Shown: piece after piece, positions 42,506 to 50,224 of the stretch
How the letters are laid out: each line of letters begins with the position of its first letter
Numbering within the stretch: the stretch's first letter is position 1
Origin: JAJYRX01 sp041655275
GTDB lineage: Bacteria > Pseudomonadota > Gammaproteobacteria > Burkholderiales > Burkholderiaceae_B
Direction of reading: 5' to 3'
NCBI GenBank assembly: GCA_041655275.1
Contig: JBBAFU010000010.1
Coordinates: 1 to 64,000, forward strand
DNA: 64,000 nucleotides
Notes under the pieces: model-generated
What the model was told of the DNA's origin: nothing
Databases searched by the model: none
Seen by the model: only the letters and a program-made list of their open reading frames with translations
Position numbers and translations under genes: made by a program

Positions 42506-43278
42506 CACGGCACGATGGCCTGGAGGTGGTCAGCGGCAGTGCCTGGCCGGGGCTGCGGTATTTCTGCACTACCCGCCGTGGCGGGGTCAGCGCCGGCCCC
42601 TGGAGCGCATTCAATCTGGGACGGCATGTGGGCGACCGGGATGTGGATGTAGAACATAACCGGCAGCGGCTTGCACGCACACTGCCGGGACCGCCCCTGT
42701 GGCTGCAGCAGGTCCATGGCGTTGCAGTCTGTGATGCCGATCGCGATTTCACCGGCCTGCCGGCGCGCGTGCCGCAGGCGGATGCCGCCGTGACCACGCG
42801 CGCGCACAGGGTGCTGGCCGTATTGACCGCGGATTGCCTGCCGGTGGTGCTGGGCAGCGTCGACGGTGCCGTGCTGGGCCTCGCCCATGCCGGCTGGCGC
42901 GGGCTGCTGGACGGGGTGCTGGAGGCCACTCTGGCAGCCCTGCAGCAGCGTCATCCTGCCGGCGCGCGTGCTGCCTGGCGTGCCTGGATAGGGCCGGGCA
43001 TCGGTCCGCTGTGCTTCGAGGTGGGCGAGGAAGTACGCGCCGCCTTCATGCAGGCCGATGCGCGCGATGCGGCGGGTTTTGTACCCGGCGAACGCAGCGG
43101 CAAATGGCGGGGCAACCTGCCGGCGCTGGCGCGGGCACGGCTGCATCGTGCGGGCGTGGGTCATATCGAGGCCAGCCTGCTGTGCACGCATACCGAGGAG
43201 GACTGGTTCTTTTCCTATCGGCGCTCGGGTGTCACGGGACGCCAGGCGACGCTGGCCTGGCGCAGTCCTGCCCTTTAG
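42493..43278 (+). CDS. pgeF: Peptidoglycan editing factor PgeF (multicopper-type laccase domain)
   Basis: A 261-residue YfiH/PgeF family protein. Related proteins hydrolyse purine nucleosides or remove misincorporated L-Ser from UDP-MurNAc precursors, and bind zinc. Conserved elements are WLQQVHGVAV near residue 70, TADCLPVVL near 110, LAHAGWRGLLDGVL near 129, and GPGIGPLCFEVG near 168. The start at 42493 overlaps the rluD stop by 13 bases, the usual coupling. The stop at 43278 is 14 bases before the likely phaC promoter. Confidence 0.93.
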   Translation: MEGLTRHDGLEVVSGSAWPGLRYFCTTRRGGVSAGPWSAFNLGRHVGDRDVDVEHNRQRLARTLPGPPLWLQQVHGVAVCDADRDFTGLPARVPQADAAVTTRAHRVLAVLTADCLPVVLGSVDGAVLGLAHAGWRGLLDGVLEATLAALQQRHPAGARAAWRAWIGPGIGPLCFEVGEEVRAAFMQADARDAAGFVPGERSGKWRGNLPALARARLHRAGVGHIEASLLCTHTEEDWFFSYRRSGVTGRQATLAWRSPAL

Positions 43279-43291
43279 CCGATTACCCGCA

Positions 43292-43320
43292 TTGACAGGT
43301 TACACTTGCTCGCGCAACAT
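43292..43320 (+). promoter_or_regulatory. Candidate phaC promoter
   Basis: A perfect -35 TTGACA (43292-43297) is followed after 17 bases by CAACAT (43315-43320, only 3 of 6 to TATAAT). It sits between the pgeF stop and the phaC start at 43356. The weak -10 box suggests regulated or low expression. Confidence 0.5.
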
Positions 43321-43355
43321 GAGTTCGGGAAACCTACAAGGCAGGAGCAGTACTT

Positions 43356-44987
43356 ATGAGCGCGTTACCCCTTCCGGCCATCCGGCCCTTCACGCTGGCG
43401 CCTGATCAGCTGGCGGCCGTTCGCGAGCGTTTCATGAAAGCCTGGTCCGAATGCCTTGATCAGGCGCGCAAGGGCAGTCTTCCTCCCCTGTCGGATCCGC
43501 GTTTCAGGGATGAGGCCTGGTCGTCCAGTCCGGCGCATCTGTACGCCGCCCATGTGTACCTGCTGGTCGTGCGCGCACTTGACGAACTGGTGGATGCCGC
43601 GGAAGTGGATGACGATGCACGCGAGCGCCTGCGGTTTGCCGTCATGCAGTGGGTCGATGCGCTGTCGCCGGCCAATTTCCTGATATCCAATCCCCAGGCG
43701 CAGAAGAAGGCGGTCGAGACCGGCGGTCTGTCACTGCTCCAGGGTATGCAGCTGCTGCTGGCCGATCTGAACAAGGGCCGCATGTCGCAATCCGACGAGT
43801 CGGCCTTCGAGGTCGGTGTGAACGTAGCGGCCACGCCCGGCCATGTGGTGTTTGAAAACCCGCTCATGCAGCTTATCCAGTACACGCCGCTCACAGACAC
43901 GGTCTGGCAGAAGCCGCTGCTCATGGTGCCGCCGTGTATCAACAAGTTCTATATCCTCGACCTGCAGGCGCACAATTCCTTTGTGCGCTATGCGCTCGAA
44001 CAGGGTTTTACGGTATTCCTCGTGTCCTGGCGCAATCCGCTGCCCGAAGACAGCGACGGCATCCAGAACGCCACCTGGGGTGATTATCTCCAGCAGGGCG
44101 TGTTGCGCGCGCTGGATGTCGTCAGCGACATCAGCGGTCGGGAGCAGGTGAATGCGCTGGGTTTCTGTGTGGGGGGTACGCTGCTCGCCAGCGCCCTGGC
44201 CGTGGCACATGCTCAGGGCCGGCGTCCGGCGTCCACACTCACGCTGCTGACCTCCTTCCTGGATTTTTCCGATACGGGCATTCTTGATGTGTTCGTGGAC
44301 GAGGCCTCGGTCCTGCGGCGCGATCTGCAGTTGGGGCAGGGCGGGCTGATGCCGGCCAGCGAGCTGGCGTCCACCTTTTCCTTCCTGCGTCCCAACGAGC
44401 TGGTATGGAACTACGTGGTCAGCAGCTATCTGCTGGGTGAGGCACCGCGCCCCTTCGACCTTCTGTTCTGGAATGCGGACAGCACCAATTTGCCCGGACC
44501 TTTCTTTGCCTGGTATTTCCGCAACGCCTATCTCGAGAACAACTTCATCAAACCGGGCCATCTGTCGGTTGATGGCGTCCCCATCGATCTGGCGCGTGTC
44601 GATGTCCCGGCCTATCTCTATGCCTCGCGCGAAGACCATATCGTGCCCTGGGAGTCTGCGCACGCCACCACACGTATCCTGCCCGATGTGCAGCGCTTTG
44701 TGCTGGGCGCCTCGGGTCATGTGGCCGGCGTCATCAATCCGCCTTCGCGCAATCGGCGCCATTATTGGGTATATGATGAGGACAAGGCTGTCACGGGCTC
44801 GGAATCACCTGCCCAGTGGCTCGAAGGTGCGCCACAGCACCAGGGCAGCTGGTGGCCCGACTGGGCCGCCTGGCTGGCGGAACGCTCGGGGCCACGCGTT
44901 GCGGCGCCCGCACAGGCAGGCGATGCACGCTACACCGCCATAGAGCCGGCACCCGGCCGCTACGTGAAGGTCAGGGCCGTCCGGTAA
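43356..44987 (+). CDS. phaC: Class I polyhydroxyalkanoate synthase
   Basis: A 543-residue alpha/beta-hydrolase-fold polymerase joining (R)-3-hydroxyacyl-CoA into PHA granules. The lipase-like box is GFCVGGT with the catalytic Cys near residue 270, the Asp is in SREDHIVPW near 426, and the His in LGASGHVAGVIN near 454. Length is slightly below the 560-590 usual for class I; it lacks the PhaE/PhaR-type second subunit neighbour, so class I is likely. Ribosome site AGGAG is 9 bases before the ATG. phbB follows after 54 bases, with the repressor gene phaR downstream; no beta-ketothiolase gene (phaA) is here. Confidence 0.96.
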   Translation: MSALPLPAIRPFTLAPDQLAAVRERFMKAWSECLDQARKGSLPPLSDPRFRDEAWSSSPAHLYAAHVYLLVVRALDELVDAAEVDDDARERLRFAVMQWVDALSPANFLISNPQAQKKAVETGGLSLLQGMQLLLADLNKGRMSQSDESAFEVGVNVAATPGHVVFENPLMQLIQYTPLTDTVWQKPLLMVPPCINKFYILDLQAHNSFVRYALEQGFTVFLVSWRNPLPEDSDGIQNATWGDYLQQGVLRALDVVSDISGREQVNALGFCVGGTLLASALAVAHAQGRRPASTLTLLTSFLDFSDTGILDVFVDEASVLRRDLQLGQGGLMPASELASTFSFLRPNELVWNYVVSSYLLGEAPRPFDLLFWNADSTNLPGPFFAWYFRNAYLENNFIKPGHLSVDGVPIDLARVDVPAYLYASREDHIVPWESAHATTRILPDVQRFVLGASGHVAGVINPPSRNRRHYWVYDEDKAVTGSESPAQWLEGAPQHQGSWWPDWAAWLAERSGPRVAAPAQAGDARYTAIEPAPGRYVKVRAVR

Positions 44988-45041
44988 ACCAGTCCCGCAA
45001 GGGCGCGCTTTCAAGCCGTTCATGATGACAAGGAGAACGAT

Positions 45042-45779
45042 ATGAGTGGAAAATTGGCTTATGTGACCGGTGGTATGGGGGGAATTGGCACCAGCATATG
45101 CCAGCGGCTTGCCCGTGACGGATATACCGTCATTGCAGGCTGCGGGCCCAGTCGCGATTATCAGCAATGGCTGGATCAGCAGACGGCCCTGGGCTATACC
45201 TTTCATGCTTCGGTAGGCAATGTGTCTGACTGGGATTCCACCGTCGCCGCCTTTGCCGAGGTTGTCGAGAAGCATGGCACGGTCGATGTGCTCGTCAACA
45301 ATGCGGGCATCACGCGCGACGGCGTCTTCCGCAAGATGTCGCTCGAGGACTGGCGCGCCGTCATCGACACCAACCTGAACAGCCTGTTCAATGTCACCAA
45401 GCAGGTGATCGACGCCATGGTCGATCGCGGCTGGGGGCGCATCATCAATATCAGTTCGGTGAACGGCCAGAAAGGCCAGTTCGGCCAGACCAACTATTCC
45501 ACCGCCAAGGCGGGCATCCACGGCTTCACCATGGCCCTGGCACAGGAAGTGGCCAACAAGGGCGTCACGGTGAACACCATTTCTCCGGGCTACATCGGCA
45601 CCGACATGGTGAAGGCAATACGGCCTGATGTGCTCGAGAAGATCGTCGCCACCATTCCCGTTCGCCGTCTGGGTACGCCCGATGAAATCGGCTCCATGGT
45701 CGCCTGGCTGGCTTCGGATGATTCGGGTTTTGCCACCGGCGCCGACTTCTCCGTCAACGGCGGCCTGCATATGGGTTGA
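45042..45779 (+). CDS. phbB: Acetoacetyl-CoA reductase
   Basis: A 245-residue short-chain dehydrogenase that reduces acetoacetyl-CoA to (R)-3-hydroxybutyryl-CoA with NADPH, the monomer for PhaC. The cofactor loop is VTGGMGGIGTSICQRL near residue 6, NNAGITRD near 87, and the catalytic set SSVNGQ plus YSTAKAG near 138-157. Length matches Cupriavidus PhaB (246). AAGGAGA precedes the start. Its context after phaC makes a FabG assignment unlikely. Confidence 0.96.
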   Translation: MSGKLAYVTGGMGGIGTSICQRLARDGYTVIAGCGPSRDYQQWLDQQTALGYTFHASVGNVSDWDSTVAAFAEVVEKHGTVDVLVNNAGITRDGVFRKMSLEDWRAVIDTNLNSLFNVTKQVIDAMVDRGWGRIINISSVNGQKGQFGQTNYSTAKAGIHGFTMALAQEVANKGVTVNTISPGYIGTDMVKAIRPDVLEKIVATIPVRRLGTPDEIGSMVAWLASDDSGFATGADFSVNGGLHMG

Positions 45780-45799
45780 TGCCCGCTGATGCCGCATCC

Positions 45800-45821
45800 G
45801 GGCTGCCTTCGCGGGCAGCCC
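45800..45821 (+). terminator. Hairpin between phbB and phaR
   Basis: GGGCTGCC (45800-45807) pairs with GGCAGCCC (45814-45821) around a TTCGCG loop, 21 bases after the phbB stop. There is no T-tract, so it may be a weak terminator or an mRNA-stabilising element separating phaCB from phaR. Confidence 0.5.
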
Positions 45822-45871
45822 GATCACCAGAATCAAGTGTTGTTGCTTGTTGTTTATCCTGCCGGGCCTCT

Positions 45872-46435
45872 ATGACTCAATCGCAATCCGACGCTTCAAT
45901 CCGCCTGATCAAGAAGTATCCCAACCGGCGGCTTTATGACACGCTTACCAGCGCCTACATCACGCTTGCCGATGTCAAGCAGCTGGTTCTCGACGCCGAG
46001 TCCTTCCGGGTGGTGGATTCACGCAGTAATGAGGACATTACGCGTTCCATATTGCTGCAGATCATCCTCGAAGAGGAAAGCGGTGGTGTACCCATGTTTT
46101 CCGCCGATGCCCTGGCGCACATCATCCGTTTCTACGGGCACGCCATGCAGGGCGTGATGGGCAGCTTTCTGGAGCAGAACATCAAGGCCTTCATGGACAT
46201 TCAGGAGCGCATGGCGCAACAGTCCCGCGGCCTGGTCGAGAACCAGCTCGGTCCCGAGGCCTGGGCCCAGTTCATGGCGGTACAGACGCCGGTGCTGCAG
46301 AACATGATGCGCAACTATCTTGACCAGAGCAAGGCCGTTTTCGTGCAGATGCAGGACCAGATGCAGGATCAGACGCGTCAGATGTTCTCGTCATTCCCTT
46401 TCATGCCGCCCGGTGTGGACAAGGACGATAAATAG
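45872..46435 (+). CDS. phaR: PHA synthesis repressor PhaR
   Basis: A 187-residue regulator that binds PHA granules and DNA and represses phasin and its own gene. The N-terminal DNA-binding domain (about 9-65) has IKKYPNRRLYDTLTSAYITL, and the second domain (about 72-112) is the PHB-accumulation domain (SADALAHIIRFYGHAMQG). A Gln/Met-rich C-terminus (VFVQMQDQMQDQTRQMFSS) is typical of granule-binding members. The ATG at 45872 was chosen over an in-frame opening at 45776 that overlaps phbB. Its 3' end overlaps the convergent DUF482 gene by 58 bases. Confidence 0.95.
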   Translation: MTQSQSDASIRLIKKYPNRRLYDTLTSAYITLADVKQLVLDAESFRVVDSRSNEDITRSILLQIILEEESGGVPMFSADALAHIIRFYGHAMQGVMGSFLEQNIKAFMDIQERMAQQSRGLVENQLGPEAWAQFMAVQTPVLQNMMRNYLDQSKAVFVQMQDQMQDQTRQMFSSFPFMPPGVDKDDK

Positions 46436-47586
46436 GGGCTGTGCGTCAGCAGGTCCTTCATGGCAGCGTTCACCCATGCCGTTTCCTCGACCAGCCAGGC
46501 CTTGATGGCCCGGGCAAAGCGTTCATCGGCAATCCAGTGCGCCGATGTGGTGATCGCAGGCAGCAGGCCGCGCGCAAGCTTGTGCCCGCCCTGGGCGCCG
46601 CCTTCGAAGACGGCCAGGCCTTCGCGGATGCAGTACTCGATGCCCTGCAGGTAGCAGGTCTCGAAATGCAGGCCCGGCACGAAACGCGTACACCCCCACC
46701 AGCGACCGAACAGGCGCCGGTCGTCGCGCAGGTTGAGTGCCGCTGCAACGGGTTCGCCGTGCTGCAGGGCCAGTACCGCCACCAGCCGTGACGCCATCTG
46801 CCGGCGCAGGTGATGGAAGAAGGCAGCCGACAGATAGGGGCGGCGCCCGCGTTCCAGATAGGTGTTGCGATAGCAGCGGATGATGAAGTCCATATCATCC
46901 GCGCTGAGCACATCGCCTTCGCAGATGCGGAATTGAATGCCGTGCGCGGCCAGTTGCCGGCGCTCCTGACGAATCTTCTTGCGATAGCGCTGCTTCAGAC
47001 CGGCGAGGAAGTGCTCGCCGTCGCTGTAGCCCCGGTTGGTCCAGCGAAACTGTATGCCCAGGCGCGACAGCAGGCCGTGCCGGTGCAGTATCTGCGCGTC
47101 TGCCGCTTCGGGGAACAGCACGTGCAGCGATGACACGCCATCGTGACGCGCCAGCGCCAGTGCCGCCTGCACGAGCAGATGGCGGTCGTGGTCATCGCCT
47201 GCGAGCAGGCGCGGGCCCGGCACGGGGCTGAACGGCACGGCGGCCACCAGGCGCGGGTAGTAGGCCAGCCCGTGCTGCGCATGGGCCTGTGCCCAGGCCT
47301 GATCGAAGACGTACTCACCCAGGGAGTGGGACTTGAGATACAGGGGCATGGCCGCCTGCAGCCGGCCTTCGCGTCTGAGCAGCAGGTGGCGGGGCTGCCA
47401 GCCCTGCGTCGCCGTGGCGCAGGCGGTTGCTTCCAGACCACGCAGATATTCGTGCGAAAGCAGGGGAGCGCCGGGCTTCAGGGCGTTCCATTCCGCCGGG
47501 CGCACGCAATCCAGACTGTCCACGACACTGAATTTTGCGTTGCTTGCCTTACAATGCCATGGTGACGGTATATCAATCGAATCCAT
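46378..47586 (-). CDS. DUF482/FemAB-like GNAT-fold protein
   Basis: A protein of about 402 residues in the DUF482 (PF04339) family, a FemAB/GNAT-like fold with unknown substrate. Family text includes LSHEYLRGLEATACATATQGWQP (split as two motifs) near residue 40, LKQRYRKKIRQERRQL near 208 and FVPGLHFETCYLQGIEYCI near 312, ending with FEGGAQGGHKLARGL. It may be an acyl- or aminoacyl-transferase. Start ATG at 47586 was chosen because farther upstream the frame runs into the tRNA-fMet gene. It shares 58 bases with phaR on the opposite strand. Confidence 0.82.
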   Translation of the reverse strand: MDSIDIPSPWHCKASNAKFSVVDSLDCVRPAEWNALKPGAPLLSHEYLRGLEATACATATQGWQPRHLLLRREGRLQAAMPLYLKSHSLGEYVFDQAWAQAHAQHGLAYYPRLVAAVPFSPVPGPRLLAGDDHDRHLLVQAALALARHDGVSSLHVLFPEAADAQILHRHGLLSRLGIQFRWTNRGYSDGEHFLAGLKQRYRKKIRQERRQLAAHGIQFRICEGDVLSADDMDFIIRCYRNTYLERGRRPYLSAAFFHHLRRQMASRLVAVLALQHGEPVAAALNLRDDRRLFGRWWGCTRFVPGLHFETCYLQGIEYCIREGLAVFEGGAQGGHKLARGLLPAITTSAHWIADERFARAIKAWLVEETAWVNAAMKDLLTHSPYLSSLSTPGGMKGNDENI

Positions 47587-47591
47587 GAAAG

Positions 47592-47617
47592 CGATATCCG
47601 GGTTCGAAATCCGGGTC
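47592..47617. repeat. 13-base direct repeat before the DUF482 gene
   Basis: CGATATCCGGGTT (47592-47604) and CGAAATCCGGGTC (47605-47617) are adjacent copies with 11 of 13 matches, filling most of the 38 bases between the tRNA-fMet terminator and the DUF482 start. Role unknown; it leaves little space for a separate promoter. Confidence 0.4.
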
Positions 47618-47624
47618 TGAAACG

Positions 47625-47654
47625 AAAAAAGCCGCGCTTCGTATCGGCGCGGCT
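47625..47654 (-). terminator. Intrinsic terminator of tRNA-fMet
   Basis: AGCCGCGC (47630-47637) pairs with GCGCGGCT (47647-47654); on the minus strand the stem is followed by a T6 run (47625-47630 complement). A second, weaker stem (ATATTGA/TCAATAT, 47660-47679) lies between it and the tRNA. Confidence 0.85.
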
Positions 47655-47687
47655 CTTGAATATTGAAAAAGCTCAATATCAGAAATC

Positions 47688-47764
47688 TGGTTGCGGGGAC
47701 AGGATTTGAACCTGTGACCTTCGGGTTATGAGCCCGACGAGCTGCCAAACTGCTCCACCCCGCG
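47688..47764 (-). tRNA. Initiator tRNA-fMet (anticodon CAT), CCA encoded
   Basis: Read on the minus strand, the acceptor starts CGCGGGG and ends CCCCGCA-ACCA, giving the C1:A72 mismatch that marks initiator tRNA. The anticodon stem is flanked by three G:C pairs (GGG/CCC) around loop CTCATAA, also initiator-specific. Length is 77 with CCA. It has a strong promoter at 47776-47804 and a terminator at 47625-47654, so it is a single-gene transcript. Confidence 0.98.
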
Positions 47765-47775
47765 TCAAGATTTGT

Positions 47776-47804
47776 ACTATAGCCGATCTGTTCGGCTATT
47801 GCAA
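47776..47804 (-). promoter_or_regulatory. Strong promoter of tRNA-fMet with dyad in the spacer
   Basis: On the minus strand -35 TTGCAA (47799-47804) and -10 TATAGT (47776-47781) are 17 bases apart. An 8-base inverted repeat ATAGCCGA (47779-47786) / TCGGCTAT (47792-47799) spans almost exactly from one box to the other, a layout typical of operator-controlled promoters. Whether a regulator uses it is unknown. Confidence 0.75.
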
Positions 47805-47809
47805 GCCCC

Positions 47810-47830
47810 TTATGCATGAATGATGCATAA
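47810..47830. promoter_or_regulatory. Palindrome between tRNA-fMet and scpB
   Basis: TTATGCAT (47810-47817) and ATGCATAA (47823-47830) are a perfect inverted repeat with a 5-base centre, just upstream of the tRNA-fMet -35 box and 43 bases before the scpB start. It could be a regulator or UP-element-like site shared by the divergent genes. Confidence 0.45.
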
Positions 47831-47873
47831 ATAGCTGCAAGCGCCGGATTTCAACTTTATTTTCCTTTTTTTC

Positions 47874-48425
47874 ATGAAAATCGACGAAGAAGTCTGCCGA
47901 ATACTGGAAACTGCGTTATTATGCGCGGAACAGCCCTTGCCGCTCTCTGAGCTGGTGCGCATGTTCCCGCAGGGCAGACCTGATGAGCGCGCGTTGCGCC
48001 ATCACCTTGCCCGACTGCAGCTCGACTGGAAGGATAAAGGCCTCGAGCTGGTGCATCTGGCAGATGGCTGGCGTTTTCGCAGCCGGCAGAAGTTTCAGCC
48101 CTATCTGGCACGCCTGTCGGTACAGCGTCCGGCGCGATACTCGCGGGCCGTACTGGAGACGCTGGCCATCATTGCCTGGCGTCAGCCGGTCACCCGGGGC
48201 GATATTGAAGAAATCCGAGGGGTCAGCGTTTCTACGTCCATTATCCGTACGCTCGAGGAGCGTGGCTGGATTGCGGTGCTGGGTCATCGGGACGCTCCCG
48301 GAAGGCCGGCCCTGTTCGGCACGACACCGCAATTTCTTTCTGACCTTGGCCTGAAAGGCCTTGAGGACTTGCCGCAGCTCGATACGCTTGCGGCCGAGTC
48401 TGCACATGACAGCGAAATTTCCTGA
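47874..48425 (+). CDS. scpB: Segregation and condensation protein B
   Basis: A 183-residue ScpB, the winged-helix kleisin partner that with ScpA and SMC organises and segregates the chromosome. Two winged-helix units are visible (about 1-80 and 90-165), with the conserved SRAVLETLAIIAWRQPVTRGD near residue 90 and LGHRDAPGRPALFGTT near 137. The start at 47874 follows a T-rich stretch with no ribosome site; expression may depend on weak or leaderless initiation. scpA is not in this window. rluB begins 44 bases downstream, a common pairing. Confidence 0.93.
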   Translation: MKIDEEVCRILETALLCAEQPLPLSELVRMFPQGRPDERALRHHLARLQLDWKDKGLELVHLADGWRFRSRQKFQPYLARLSVQRPARYSRAVLETLAIIAWRQPVTRGDIEEIRGVSVSTSIIRTLEERGWIAVLGHRDAPGRPALFGTTPQFLSDLGLKGLEDLPQLDTLAAESAHDSEIS

Positions 48426-48469
48426 ATCACATCGCAATACTGAAACAAACCATCAATCAAGGTTTTTGT

Positions 48470-50017
48470 ATGACGGACTTTACTGACGAAGCCCCTTCGG
48501 CTGCGCCGGCGGGCGCGCCTGTGGACAATACCGGTAAGCCTGCGGGCCCGCGGGGTCGCGGACGCAAGCTGCGCACGCCGTTCCGGCGCCGCCGCAACGA
48601 TTCGCCCGCACCCGAGGCGGCAGCGACCGCCGCCGGCGGTGCAGCCGGCCAGGAGGGCCGGCCGGCACGCAGCAGCCCGCCCGCCCGCTCGACGCGTGGG
48701 CGTGGCAAGCCGGGCCGCAGCGCCCCCTCGCGGGCGCAGGGCCGCAATGCCGGCGAGCGCCAGCAGCCCGATCACGAAGCCGCCCAGGCCCTGTCCTATC
48801 TGGCCGGCAGCGAGTCCACTGCGGCACGCCTGGCACAGCACATGGGCAGCGAGGCGCTCAATCCCAAGCTGCACAAGGTGCTCGCCCAGGCCGGCATCGG
48901 TTCGCGGCGCGACATGGAAGAGCTCATCATCGCCGGGCGCGTGTCGGTGAACAGCCAGCCCGCCCATATCGGCCAGCGCGTGGGCCCCAACGATCAGGTG
49001 CGCGTCAACGGCCGCCTGATTTCACGTCCCACCGGTGCGCGCCGTCCGCCGCGCGTCATCCTGTATCACAAGCCGGCCGGCGAGATTGTCAGCCATGACG
49101 ATCCGGAGGGCCGTGCCCATGTGTTCGCCCGCCTGCCACGCCTGCGCACGGGCAAGTGGCAGTCCATAGGCCGGCTCGATCTCAACACGGAAGGCCTGCT
49201 CATCCTGACGACCTCGGGCGAACTGGCCAACCGGCTCATGCACCCGCGCTACGAGGCGGAACGGGAATATGCGGTGCGTGTCTTCGGCGAGCTTGACGAA
49301 GCCGGCCTTCAGCGTCTGCGAGAAGGCATAGCGCTCGAAGATGGCATGGCGCGCTTCGGCCAGGTGGACTTTCTCGGGGGCGAAGGCAGCAACCGCTGGT
49401 ATCGCGTCACGCTCAGCGAGGGGCGCAACCGCGAGGTGCGCCGCATGTTCGAGGCTCTCGGTCTGACGGTCAGCCGCTTGATCCGCACGCGCTTCGGTGA
49501 TGTGGTGCTGCCCGCCGGCCTGCGTCGCGGCCGCTGGGAGGAACTGGATTCCGACACGGTGGTGGCCCTCATGGTGCAGCTGGGCCTGGTGCGCAGCGAT
49601 GACGACGCCGAGGATATCGATGACGTCCAGCCGGTGTCGCATGCGAGCGCGCTGCCACCGGGTTTCGGCACCATACAGAACAACGGCCTGAGTGGTGCGC
49701 GCGTGAATCGTCGTGGCCGCATCTCGGGCGGCCAGCGTGCGGCGACGGGTGTGCAGGCCCATGAGTCGGGGTTGCTGATCAGCGGCGGCCTGGCCAATGG
49801 CCATCCCGGCGGTCATCCCGGCGCTGCCGAGCCCCGCAAGGCGCGAGGCAAGCCGCGCACCCGTCCGGGCGGGCCGCGTCCGGCCAAGGCCTCGAGTGGC
49901 GGGCGGGCACGACCGTCGGGGCAGCAGCCCGGGCGTCGTCGCGAAGACGGGCAACGCAAGGATGACTGGCAGCCGCGTGGCGCCGGCGCGCATGAGTCGC
50001 GTCTGGGCCGCAAATAA
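48470..50017 (+). CDS. rluB: 23S rRNA pseudouridine synthase RluB with long disordered tails
   Basis: A 515-residue RsuA-family pseudouridine synthase (RluB type, U2605). The S4 domain begins near residue 130 (LHKVLAQAGIGSRRDMEELI), and the catalytic motif is GRLDLNTEGLLILTT near 233. Before it lie about 130 residues rich in Ala, Pro, Arg and Gly, and after about residue 390 another Gly/Pro/Arg/His-rich tail. E. coli RluB is 291 residues. Long basic tails are common in betaproteobacterial RluB and are probably disordered RNA-binding extensions. It follows scpB; a leader with a terminator-like hairpin separates it from rimP. Confidence 0.94.
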   Translation: MTDFTDEAPSAAPAGAPVDNTGKPAGPRGRGRKLRTPFRRRRNDSPAPEAAATAAGGAAGQEGRPARSSPPARSTRGRGKPGRSAPSRAQGRNAGERQQPDHEAAQALSYLAGSESTAARLAQHMGSEALNPKLHKVLAQAGIGSRRDMEELIIAGRVSVNSQPAHIGQRVGPNDQVRVNGRLISRPTGARRPPRVILYHKPAGEIVSHDDPEGRAHVFARLPRLRTGKWQSIGRLDLNTEGLLILTTSGELANRLMHPRYEAEREYAVRVFGELDEAGLQRLREGIALEDGMARFGQVDFLGGEGSNRWYRVTLSEGRNREVRRMFEALGLTVSRLIRTRFGDVVLPAGLRRGRWEELDSDTVVALMVQLGLVRSDDDAEDIDDVQPVSHASALPPGFGTIQNNGLSGARVNRRGRISGGQRAATGVQAHESGLLISGGLANGHPGGHPGAAEPRKARGKPRTRPGGPRPAKASSGGRARPSGQQPGRRREDGQRKDDWQPRGAGAHESRLGRK

Positions 50018-50040
50018 ATCCTAATTGTGCGACGGCTTTC

Positions 50041-50049
50041 TGTTATGAT
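50041..50049 (+). promoter_or_regulatory. Candidate extended -10 promoter of the rimP operon
   Basis: TGTTATGAT at 50041-50049 is an extended -10 (TGn then TATGAT, 5 of 6). No good -35 box is visible. It would give a leader of about 165-170 bases before rimP. Confidence 0.5.
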
Positions 50050-50189
50050 ATAGGGCTTTACGGCTACGTCGATTTCGGGAAGTGCTCCCGGGTATTGAGT
50101 AGCAGCACATTCTGGTGTGTGCGTTGTGGCGGTTTTCGGTCTGTCTGATGGGCAGGGCCGGGGCCGGCCGGCGCATATGCGTATCTGAT

Positions 50190-50217
50190 GGGCTGGGTTG
50201 TTCAGCCCTTTTTTTTT
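50190..50217 (+). terminator. Intrinsic terminator/attenuator in the rimP-nusA leader
   Basis: GGGCTG (50190-50195) pairs with CAGCCC (50203-50208) around GGTTGTT, followed by a run of nine T (50209-50217). It stands 8 bases before the rimP ATG, with only GGA between as a ribosome site. The position suggests attenuation of the operon that encodes the termination factor NusA. It could also end a small upstream transcript. Confidence 0.8.
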
Positions 50218-50224
50218 GGATTTT

